A stretch of DNA of 64,000 nt, from the NCBI RefSeq assembly GCF_900119315.1, contig NZ_LT827010.1, positions 820,501-884,500 of the forward strand, read 5' to 3'. Origin of the DNA: Actinoplanes sp. SE50/110. GTDB taxonomy: Bacteria > Actinomycetota > Actinomycetes > Mycobacteriales > Micromonosporaceae. Shown piece by piece: positions 46,750-53,624 of the stretch; position 1 is the stretch's first letter, and each line of letters opens with the position of its first letter. The translations under genes were made by a program, and so were the position numbers. A model generated the notes under the pieces. The model worked only from the letters and a program-made list of their open reading frames with translations. It was not told the DNA's origin and did not search any database.

Positions 46750-48384
46750 ATGCCTGGGAAAAGCCCTTGGAAGATGGCGGTCGGTGCGACCGCCATCGCC
46801 TTGTTGGCCGCCGGTTGCGGTGGCGGCGGGTCTGATGACCAGTCGACCACTTCGAATACGGTCGTTATCGGTATCTCCGAGCCGGAGCACCTGATTCCGT
46901 CGAACACCACGGACTCGAGCGGCTCCGAGGTTCTGCAGTCGCTGTTCACCCCGCTGGTCAAATTCGACGACAAGAACGAGCCGACCCTGGTCGCCGCCGA
47001 GTCGATCACGCCCGACAAGACCAACACCACCTGGACCGTGAAGCTGAAGTCCGGCTACACCTTCAGCAACGGTGAGCCGGTCACCTCGGACAACTACATC
47101 AACGCGTGGAACTACGGCGCCTACGGGCCGAACGGCCAGAACGCGTCGTCCTTCTTCCAGCACATCGCCGGTTACGGCGACCTGCAGTCGGTCGACCCGG
47201 ACGGCGCCGGCCCGAAGAAGGCGCCGGACCCCAAGGCGAAGACCCTGACCGGTCTGAAGAAGGTCGACGACTCGACCTTCACCATCACCCTCGACGCGCC
47301 GTTCGCCGGCTGGGAAACGGTCATGGCCTATGACTGCTTCCTGCCGCTGCCGAAGGCCGCCTGGGCCTCCGAGGGCAAGCTGGCCGACGGCTTCGAGGAC
47401 GCCCTGATCGGCAACGGCCCCTTCAAGCTGAAGGGCAAGTGGGAGCACGACTCCCAGCTCGTGGTCGAGAAGGTCGCCGATTACAAGGGCGCGGTGCCGA
47501 AGATCGACGGCATCACCTGGAAGGTCTACCAGGACCTCAACGCGGAGTACGCCGATCTGACCGACGGCCACGTCGACGTGCAGACCACCATCCCGATCGA
47601 AAGCCTGGCCAAGGCCTCGGCCGACCTGGGTGACCGGTTCAAGAAGAGCCCGATGTCCGGGTTCGGCTACATCGGCTTCCCGACCTTCGAGAAGGAGTTC
47701 TCGGACGTCCGGGTCCGCCAGGCGCTGTCCATGGCGATCAACCGCCAGGAGATCAGCGACCAGATCTTCCTCGGCTCCCGGGTTCCGGCGACCTCCTTCG
47801 TCTCCCCGGTCGTTCCCGGTTACCGCGACAACACCTGTGGCGAGAACTGCACATACAACCCGACCAAGGCCAAGGAGCTCTACACCGCGGCCAACGGTCC
47901 GAAGGACATCAAGATCACGTACAACGCCGACGGTGGCCACAAGCCCTGGATCGACGCGCTGTGCAACCAGATCAAGGCGTCCCTGGGTGTGAACTGCACC
48001 GGCGTCGGTGAGCCGAAGTTCGCCGACCTGCTGAAGAAGGCGGAGGCCAAGACCCCGATCGGCCTCATCCGGCTCGGCTGGGTCATGGACTACCCGCTGA
48101 TGGAGGACTACCTCGGCCCGCTGTACAGCACGGGCGGTTCCTCGAACTACTACGGCTACAGCAACCCGACCTTCGACAACCTGGTCAAGGAGGGTTCTGC
48201 GGCGCCCACCACGGACGATGCCGTGAAGAAGTGGCAGGCGGCTGAGGACATCCTCGGCAAGGACCTGCCGGTCATGCCGATCTACACGCAGCAGAACGTG
48301 TTCGGCCACTCCGAGAAGGTCTCGAACGTGAACGTCGACCTGTACTCGCGCGTCGACCTCAGCAAGATCGAGGTCGTGAAGTAG
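46750..48384 (+). CDS. oppA: Oligopeptide ABC transporter substrate-binding lipoprotein
   Basis: A 544-residue family 5 solute-binding lipoprotein. The lipobox is LLAAGC (Cys23), followed by Gly/Ser. The mature part has TVVIGISEPEHLIPSNTTDS, PTLVAAESITPDKTNTTWTV and VRVRQALSMAINRQEI, typical of OppA/DppA. It probably binds peptides. ATG 46750 has GGAGG about eight bases upstream. A 15-bp hairpin separates it from oppB. The system resembles BldK of Streptomyces, a peptide importer needed for development; that role is inference. Confidence 0.92.
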   Translation: MPGKSPWKMAVGATAIALLAAGCGGGGSDDQSTTSNTVVIGISEPEHLIPSNTTDSSGSEVLQSLFTPLVKFDDKNEPTLVAAESITPDKTNTTWTVKLKSGYTFSNGEPVTSDNYINAWNYGAYGPNGQNASSFFQHIAGYGDLQSVDPDGAGPKKAPDPKAKTLTGLKKVDDSTFTITLDAPFAGWETVMAYDCFLPLPKAAWASEGKLADGFEDALIGNGPFKLKGKWEHDSQLVVEKVADYKGAVPKIDGITWKVYQDLNAEYADLTDGHVDVQTTIPIESLAKASADLGDRFKKSPMSGFGYIGFPTFEKEFSDVRVRQALSMAINRQEISDQIFLGSRVPATSFVSPVVPGYRDNTCGENCTYNPTKAKELYTAANGPKDIKITYNADGGHKPWIDALCNQIKASLGVNCTGVGEPKFADLLKKAEAKTPIGLIRLGWVMDYPLMEDYLGPLYSTGGSSNYYGYSNPTFDNLVKEGSAAPTTDDAVKKWQAAEDILGKDLPVMPIYTQQNVFGHSEKVSNVNVDLYSRVDLSKIEVVK

Positions 48385-48401
48385 TTTCGACCGCTTGACC
48401 G

Positions 48402-48442
48402 GTGGTGGCGTCACGGAGAATGTGAAACCGTGGCGCCACCAC
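48402..48442 (+). terminator. Intercistronic hairpin oppA/oppB
   Basis: GTGGTGGCGTCACGG (48402-48416) pairs with CCGTGGCGCCACCAC (48428-48442), 15 positions including one G-U, with an 11-base loop. It starts 18 bases after oppA and parallels the hairpin after xylF. Confidence 0.65.
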
Positions 48443-48487
48443 TGCGTTACCCACCCTCACCCCGTCGCCGTGCTCACGAGGCCGGCG

Positions 48488-48503
48488 CTCTTCCGCGGAA
48501 GAG
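48488..48503 (+). promoter_or_regulatory. Palindrome covering the oppB ribosome-binding site
   Basis: CTCTTCCGCGGAAGAG is a perfect 16-bp palindrome. Its right half plus the next G (GGAAGAGG) is the likely ribosome site, 10 bases before the oppB ATG. It could mask that site in mRNA or be an operator. Confidence 0.5.
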
Positions 48504-48514
48504 GCTAATCCCAC

Positions 48515-49441
48515 ATGTTCCGCTACATCGTGCGGCGCTTACTGCAGATGGTGTTGACCTTTTTCGGGTCCACCTTCCTGCTCTTCGCCCTGGTGTTCGC
48601 CAACCAGACCGACCCCATCCAGGCGCTGGTCGGCGAACGTCCGATCACTGCGAGTCAGCGCCTGGCGCTCACTCAGCGATACCATCTCGACGAAGGATTC
48701 TTCGGGCAGTACTGGTACTACATCAAGGGCCTGCTCACCGGGGACCTCGGCATGTCCCTGACCGGCCGGAAGATCAGCCAGATGATGGCCGATGCGTGGC
48801 CGGTCACCCTCCGGCTCGCCGTGATCGCCATCGTGATGGCCGCCGTCTTCTCGATCACCGCCGGCGTGTACTCCGCGATCAAGCGGGGCGGCATCTTCGA
48901 CAACTCCTCGCTGCTGCTCACCCTGATCCTGCTGGCCATGCCGATCGTGGTGATCGCGCCGCTGTTCCAGCTCGTGTTCGCTATGCAGTTGCACTGGTTC
49001 ACGGCTACCGCAACACGTGACGCGACTTTCACGCAACTGCTTTTGCCGGCCATCGTGCTCGCCTGCATCGTGGTCGCCCCCGAGATGCGGGTCACCCGGA
49101 CCTCGGTCGTGGAGAACCTGCGCGCCGACTACGTCCGTACCGCGCGGGCCAAGGGCCTGACCCGGATGCGGGTCATCTGGGTGCACGTGCTGCGCAACTC
49201 GCTGATCCCGGTGATCACGCTGATCGGCGTCGACCTGGGCACGCTGATGGCCGGCGCCATCGTGACCGAGCACGTCTTCAACATCCCCGGGGTCGGCTTC
49301 AACCTCGCCCGGGCGATCCGGACCGAGGACGGCCCGCTCGTGGTCGGTTTCGTGAGCATCTTGGTGATCCTGTTCCTGTTCATCAACCTGCTCGTCGACC
49401 TGCTGTACGCCGCCCTCGACCCGAGGATCCGTTATGAGTGA
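48515..49441 (+). CDS. oppB: Oligopeptide ABC transporter permease OppB
   Basis: A 308-residue inner membrane permease with six hydrophobic helices. MFRYIVRRLLQMVLTFFGST is the typical OppB start, and the EAA loop ENLRADYVRTARAKGLTRMR is intact. Codon 9 is TTA (48539-48541), a rare Leu codon that in Streptomyces makes translation depend on bldA tRNA; an early TTA is the position most likely to matter. The end overlaps oppC by eight bases. Confidence 0.95.
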   Translation: MFRYIVRRLLQMVLTFFGSTFLLFALVFANQTDPIQALVGERPITASQRLALTQRYHLDEGFFGQYWYYIKGLLTGDLGMSLTGRKISQMMADAWPVTLRLAVIAIVMAAVFSITAGVYSAIKRGGIFDNSSLLLTLILLAMPIVVIAPLFQLVFAMQLHWFTATATRDATFTQLLLPAIVLACIVVAPEMRVTRTSVVENLRADYVRTARAKGLTRMRVIWVHVLRNSLIPVITLIGVDLGTLMAGAIVTEHVFNIPGVGFNLARAIRTEDGPLVVGFVSILVILFLFINLLVDLLYAALDPRIRYE

Positions 49442-50372
49442 CCTGAACACCGTGACCGCGGCCGAGGCGCCGGGCGGTCAGCCGAACGTTCCGCACGGCC
49501 CGGTCAAGAAGGACAAGCCGCGCAGCCTCGCCGCCGACGCCTGGGACGATCTGCGCAAGCGCAAGATCTTCTGGGTCGCCGTCGTGCTGGTGGTGGCGAT
49601 CCTGGTGATGGCGGCTTTCCCGACGCTGTTCACCTCCGCCGACCCGCGTTACTGCGTCCTTCCCAACCAGTTCAAGGGCCCGAGGAGCGGTGCCCCGTTC
49701 GGGTTCGACTTCCAGGGCTGCAACGTCTACGCCAAGACCGTTTACGGTGCTCGCAACTCGATCATCGTCGGTGTGCTCTCCACTCTGCTGGCCGGTGTCA
49801 TCGGCCTCGTCTTCGGCCTGGCCACCGGCTACTACGGCGGCTGGGTGGACGCGATCCTGTCCCGCTTCGTCGACATCATGCTGGGCGTGCCGTTCCTGCT
49901 CGCCGGCATCGTGCTGTCCCGCCGGCTCTCCGCCGGTGCGGGCAGTGACGGCATCATGGCGGTGACCCTCACCCTGGGCCTGCTGGCCTGGACGTCGGGC
50001 GCGCGGGTGATGCGCTCCGCGGTCATCTCGTCGAAGAACCAGGACTACGTGGCGGCCGCCCGGATGCTCGGGGCGACCCCGGGCCGGCTGGTCTTCCGGC
50101 ACATTCTGCCGAACTCCATCGCGTCCTACATCGTGCTGCTCACCCTGCTGCTCGGCATCAACATCTCCAGCGAGGCGACCCTGTCCTTCCTCGGGGTCGG
50201 GCTCAAGGGCAGTGCCATCAGCTGGGGCATCATGATCTCCGACGCCAGCGGGTTCGCCCGGATCGAGCCGTGGCCCCTGGTGTGGCCGGCCGCCTTCCTC
50301 GGCGTGACCGTGCTCGCCTTCATCATGCTCGGCGACGCCGTGCGTGACGCTTTCGACCCGAAGTTGCGGTGA
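49434..50372 (+). CDS. oppC: Oligopeptide ABC transporter permease OppC
   Basis: A 312-residue permease. A hydrophilic N-terminus (to about residue 40) precedes the first helix KIFWVAVVLVVAILVMAAF. A long extracellular loop contains CVLPNQFKGPRSGAPFGFDF, and the EAA loop SSKNQDYVAAARMLGATPGR contacts the ATPases. It overlaps oppB by eight bases and is followed by oppD after 93 bases. Confidence 0.95.
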   Translation: MSDLNTVTAAEAPGGQPNVPHGPVKKDKPRSLAADAWDDLRKRKIFWVAVVLVVAILVMAAFPTLFTSADPRYCVLPNQFKGPRSGAPFGFDFQGCNVYAKTVYGARNSIIVGVLSTLLAGVIGLVFGLATGYYGGWVDAILSRFVDIMLGVPFLLAGIVLSRRLSAGAGSDGIMAVTLTLGLLAWTSGARVMRSAVISSKNQDYVAAARMLGATPGRLVFRHILPNSIASYIVLLTLLLGINISSEATLSFLGVGLKGSAISWGIMISDASGFARIEPWPLVWPAAFLGVTVLAFIMLGDAVRDAFDPKLR

Positions 50373-50465
50373 CACCGGCATGACCGACTGCACCGAACGG
50401 CAGCTCCCGGTGGCTGCCTGCTACCTCGCAGGTGAGGGCCACGAGGGCATGCCAAAGGAGACACT

Positions 50466-51503
50466 GTGACGGATATCAAGGCGCAGATGGACGTCCTACC
50501 GGGCGTCGACCCTCGCGCACCCCTGCTCGAAGTGAACGACCTGCACGTCGAGTTCCGAACGAACTACGGTGTGGCCAAGGCCGTCAACGGCGCCAACTTC
50601 TGGCTCTCCCCGGGCGAGACGCTGGCGATCCTCGGCGAGTCCGGCTGCGGCAAGTCGGTGACCGCTCAGGCGATCATGGGCATCCTGGACACCCCGCCGG
50701 GGTACGTCACCCAGGGCCAGATCAAGTACCGCGGCGTCGACCTGCAGAAGCTGCCGGAGGACCAGCGGCGCAAGGTCCGGGCCAACCGGATCGCGATGAT
50801 CTTCCAAGACGCGCTCTCCGCACTGAACCCGGTCTACACGGTCGGTTTCCAGCTGGGCGAGCTGTTCCGCAAGCACCGCGGGATCTCGCGGGCCGAGGCC
50901 AAGCGCCGTTCGATCGACCTGCTCGACCAGGTCAAGATCCCCGGCGCGCGGACCCGGGTCGACGACTACCCGCACCAGTTCTCCGGCGGCATGCGGCAGC
51001 GCGTCATGATCGCCATGGCGCTGGCGCTCGACCCGGAGGTGCTGATCGCCGACGAGCCCACCACGGCGCTCGATGTCACCGTGCAGGCGCAGATCATGGG
51101 CCTGCTCGCCGACCTGCAGCGGCAGCGCAACATGGGCCTGATCCTGATCACGCACGACATGGGCGTGGTCGCGGACGTGGCCGACCGGATCTCGGTGATG
51201 TACGCGGGCAAGGTCGTCGAGGAGGCGCCGGTCTACGACATCTACGCGCGTCCGGCCCACCCGTACACCAAGGCCCTGCTCGAGTCGATTCCCCGGCTCG
51301 ACATGAAGGGACAGCAGCTCAGCGTCATCCGCGGCCTGCCGCCGGCGCTGACCGACGTGCCCAAGGGGTGCGCCTTCAACCCCCGGTGCGCGTACGCGCG
51401 GGACGCCTGCCGTCAGGACCCGCCACCGCCGCCGTACCAGGTTTCGGTCCAGCCGCACCGCACGGCGCGCTGCCACTTCTTCCGGGAGGTCATCGGTGAG
51501 TGA
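50466..51503 (+). CDS. oppD: Oligopeptide ABC transporter ATPase OppD
   Basis: A 345-residue ATPase. Walker A is GESGCGKSVTAQAIMG, signature FSGGMRQRVMIAMALAL, Walker B LIADEPTTALDV and switch His LITHDMGV. The C-terminal oligopeptide extension has GCAFNPRCAYARDAC, whose Cys residues bind a 4Fe-4S-like or structural site in this family. GTG start with AAGGAG five bases upstream. Overlaps oppF by eight bases. Confidence 0.95.
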   Translation: MTDIKAQMDVLPGVDPRAPLLEVNDLHVEFRTNYGVAKAVNGANFWLSPGETLAILGESGCGKSVTAQAIMGILDTPPGYVTQGQIKYRGVDLQKLPEDQRRKVRANRIAMIFQDALSALNPVYTVGFQLGELFRKHRGISRAEAKRRSIDLLDQVKIPGARTRVDDYPHQFSGGMRQRVMIAMALALDPEVLIADEPTTALDVTVQAQIMGLLADLQRQRNMGLILITHDMGVVADVADRISVMYAGKVVEEAPVYDIYARPAHPYTKALLESIPRLDMKGQQLSVIRGLPPALTDVPKGCAFNPRCAYARDACRQDPPPPPYQVSVQPHRTARCHFFREVIGE

Positions 51504-52503
51504 CGTCGTCCTCGAAGCCAAGGGCCTGGTCAAGCACTTCCCGATCACCCAGGGCATCGTTTTCAAGAGCAAGGTCGGCGCGGTCCGGGCGGTCGACGGT
51601 GTCGACCTGCACCTGCGTCGCGGCGAAACCCTGGGCGTCGTCGGCGAGTCCGGCTGCGGCAAGTCGACCCTGGCGAAACTGCTGGTCGGCCTGGAAACCC
51701 CGACCGCCGGCTCGATCAACGTCCGCGGCGAGGACATGGTCAGGTTGAAAGGCGCCGCACTGCGCCGGGCCCGCCGCAACATCCAGATGGTGCTGCAGGA
51801 CCCGTACACGTCGCTGAACCCGCGCATGACGGTCGGCGACATCATCGGCGAGCCGTTCGAGATCCACCCCGACGTGGTCCCGAAGGGCGGCCGCCAGCGC
51901 GCGGTGCAGGACCTGCTGGACACGGTCGGCCTCAACCCCGACCACATCAACCGCTACCCGCACCAGTTCTCCGGCGGCCAGCGCCAGCGCATCGGCATCG
52001 CCCGGGCGCTCGCCCTCAAGCCGGAGATCATCGTCTGCGACGAGCCGGTGTCGGCGCTCGACGTGTCCATCCAGGCCCAGGTGATCAACCTGCTGGAGCG
52101 GCTGCAGAACGAGTTCGGCCTGTCGTACATCTTCATCGCCCACGACCTCTCGGTCGTCCGGCACATCTCCGACCGGGTCGCCGTCATGTACCTCGGCAAG
52201 GTCATCGAGACGGGCCACGACCAGGCGATCTACGAGCAGCCCACGCACCCGTACACGCAGGCGCTGCTCTCCGCCGTCCCGGTCCCGGACCCGCGCCTGC
52301 GCGGCCACCGCGACCAGATCGTGCTGGAGGGCGACGTGCCCTCGCCGGCCAACCCGCCCTCGGGATGCCGTTTCCGCACCCGCTGCTGGAAGGCGCAGGA
52401 CATCTGCGCCCAGCAGGAGCCGCTCCTCCAGATCCGCGAGCGGTCCCCGCACCCCAGCGCCTGCCACTTCGCCGAAATCCGGGATGTCGTCAGAGGCCGC
52501 TGA
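51496..52503 (+). CDS. oppF: Oligopeptide ABC transporter ATPase OppF
   Basis: A 335-residue ATPase pairing with OppD. Walker A is GESGCGKSTLAKLLVG, signature FSGGQRQRIGIARALAL, Walker B IVCDEPVSALDV and switch His FIAHDLSV. The Cys-containing C-terminal extension GCRFRTRCWKAQDIC is present. It is the last gene of the operon; a 12-bp hairpin terminator follows about 75 bases downstream. Confidence 0.95.
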   Translation: MSDVVLEAKGLVKHFPITQGIVFKSKVGAVRAVDGVDLHLRRGETLGVVGESGCGKSTLAKLLVGLETPTAGSINVRGEDMVRLKGAALRRARRNIQMVLQDPYTSLNPRMTVGDIIGEPFEIHPDVVPKGGRQRAVQDLLDTVGLNPDHINRYPHQFSGGQRQRIGIARALALKPEIIVCDEPVSALDVSIQAQVINLLERLQNEFGLSYIFIAHDLSVVRHISDRVAVMYLGKVIETGHDQAIYEQPTHPYTQALLSAVPVPDPRLRGHRDQIVLEGDVPSPANPPSGCRFRTRCWKAQDICAQQEPLLQIRERSPHPSACHFAEIRDVVRGR

Positions 52504-52577
52504 CCGATATCGATAGAGTTGGGCGTCTTCCGGCTGCTACCAAAGCAAGCCAGGGCGTCTTCGGTTGCTACAGAGCG

Positions 52578-52605
52578 AGGCCGGGCCGATCTTTCGGCCC
52601 GGCCT
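52578..52605 (+). terminator. Terminator of the opp operon
   Basis: AGGCCGGGCCGA (52578-52589) pairs perfectly with TCGGCCCGGCCT (52594-52605) around TCTT. Just upstream, an imperfect direct repeat of about 25 bases (52521-52546 and 52553-52576, GGGCGTCTTC core) is seen. Confidence 0.85.
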
Positions 52606-52755
52606 TCTGCTTGCCGCTCGTCGGCGGATCAGCGCAGCCAATTCAAGGTCACCGACGCAGGTAAAGATCAAATTCATGAAGCAGATGTCGTGCACTCCGG
52701 CCCATAACTGATCGCTGCTCCCGCCGCTCCCGGGCACGACGATTTTGGCCGCCGT

Positions 52756-52848
52756 AAAACGCCGCCGGTGAGTTGGCAGACGATTTCCCGCCGCCGGTTT
52801 TGCGGCGACGAGAAATCGGCTGTCAACTCACCGGTTACCAGGCGTTTT
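52756..52848. repeat. Long imperfect palindrome (about 93 bases) in a gene-free gap
   Basis: Bases 52765-52796 pair with 52803-52834 in 32 positions with only three mismatches and a six-base loop. An outer AAAACGCC (52756-52763) matches GGCGTTTT (52841-52848). The element lies between the convergent ends of oppF and the chorismate mutase gene. It could be a miniature mobile element, a long bidirectional terminator or a structured RNA. No ORF. Confidence 0.7.
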
Positions 52849-52873
52849 GCCCGCGTAGCGAAGCGGAGCCAGG

Positions 52874-53311
52874 TTACAGCGGGCCGCGGCCGGAGCGGAG
52901 CAGGAGGAGGGCGACCTGGGTGCCGTCCGGGCCCAGGGCGGCGCGGAAGCGGTCGACGATCTCGCGTTCGCGGGCGAGGACCAGGCGGGTGCCGCCGGAG
53001 GCCATCCGGGTTTTGCCGACCTCCTGGGAGAGGCGGGAACGCTCCTGCCAGAGGTCGATGATGGCCTGGTCGATCTCGTCGATCCGTTCGCGCAGGGCGC
53101 GGATCTCGTCGGCGGCCAGCGGGCGGCCGGCGCCGGTCGACGCGTCCAGGGCGATCGCCGCGGCAGCCGCCTTGTCGGTCGCGGCCGCCGGTGTGGACGC
53201 GGGCGGGGCGGCGTCGGGGGTCGGCGGCGTGGTGGGGCGGGCGGCGTCGGTGGACGGTGGCGTGGTGGGGCGGGCGGCGTCGGTGGACGGGTTCATCACG
53301 TCGGCGGTCAT
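52874..53311 (-). CDS. aroQ: Chorismate mutase (AroQ type)
   Basis: A 145-residue protein whose last 80 residues form a small all-helical chorismate mutase, which turns chorismate into prephenate for Phe and Tyr. ALRERIDEIDQAIIDLWQER has the first catalytic Arg, SRLSQEVGKTR the Lys/Arg of the second, and LVLAREREIVDR the rest. The first 60 residues are low-complexity, with an 11-residue repeat STDAARPTTPP in two copies plus a partial. ATG 53311 has GAGGAG six bases upstream. A leader peptide and terminator-like hairpin lie in front of it, implying control by Phe/Tyr supply. Confidence 0.88.
   Translation of the reverse strand: MTADVMNPSTDAARPTTPPSTDAARPTTPPTPDAAPPASTPAAATDKAAAAAIALDASTGAGRPLAADEIRALRERIDEIDQAIIDLWQERSRLSQEVGKTRMASGGTRLVLAREREIVDRFRAALGPDGTQVALLLLRSGRGPL
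53226..53291 (-). repeat. 33-bp in-frame tandem repeat in aroQ
   Basis: Units 53226-53258 and 53259-53291 are identical at 32 of 33 bases and encode the duplicated 11-residue Pro/Thr/Ala-rich block at the AroQ N-terminus. The frame is kept, so the number of copies can vary without breaking the enzyme. Confidence 0.85.
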
Positions 53312-53358
53312 GTCGTGCTCCTCGGATGATCGCCCGGACGGCCCGGCCCGGGAAGCAA

Positions 53359-53389
53359 CAAGCCCCGGGCCGTGGAAGCCCGGGGCTTG
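53359..53389 (-). terminator. Attenuator terminator hairpin upstream of aroQ
   Basis: Minus strand CAAGCCCCGGGC (53389-53378) pairs with GCCCGGGGCTTG (53370-53359), a 12-bp stem with a seven-base loop TTCCACG. It lies between the leader peptide stop (53405) and the aroQ ribosome site. The leader segment GCCCCGG (53439-53433) could compete for CCGGGGC in its 3' arm, and GCCGTGG in the leader could pair with CCACGGC at the loop. Confidence 0.7.
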
Positions 53390-53404
53390 AAGTAGGTCTG
53401 TCGA

Positions 53405-53470
53405 TCAGGGGCGACCCACGGCTGCCGGACTTCCGGGGCCGTAGTAAAAAAATCGCGCCTGCTGGATCAC
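53405..53470 (-). CDS. Phe/Tyr-rich leader peptide of the aroQ attenuator
   Basis: A 21-codon ORF on the minus strand from GTG 53470 to TGA 53405, reading MIQQARFFYYGPGSPAAVGR and Pro. Codons 7-10 are TTT TTT TAC TAC, that is Phe-Phe-Tyr-Tyr, the two end products of the chorismate mutase branch. Two TTT codons in a row are striking in such GC-rich DNA. A 12-bp terminator-like stem follows 16 bases after its stop, then aroQ. This is the layout of a classical amino-acid attenuator: stalling on Phe/Tyr codons would favour read-through. CATACT lies eight bases upstream of the GTG and could be the -10 of a nearly leaderless transcript. Confidence 0.7.
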   Translation of the reverse strand: MIQQARFFYYGPGSPAAVGRP

Positions 53471-53587
53471 GAGCCGAGTATGCCCCGCTCCCGGATGCCG
53501 CCGCAAGGAAACCGCCCGAACGTTGGGAATGGTGCGTGGCGGGGGTGCTGACGACGTACCGCGCAAGGGTGGTGAACTGCCCGAAGA

Positions 53588-53613
53588 CCGGCCCGGCGGG
53601 AAGGCCGGGCCGG
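53588..53613 (-). terminator. Terminator of the 5'-nucleotidase gene
   Basis: CCGGCCCGGC (53588-53597) and GCCGGGCCGG (53604-53613) form a 10-bp stem with a six-base loop just past the nucleotidase stop. Confidence 0.7.
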
Positions 53614-53624
53614 ATCCGCGACGG

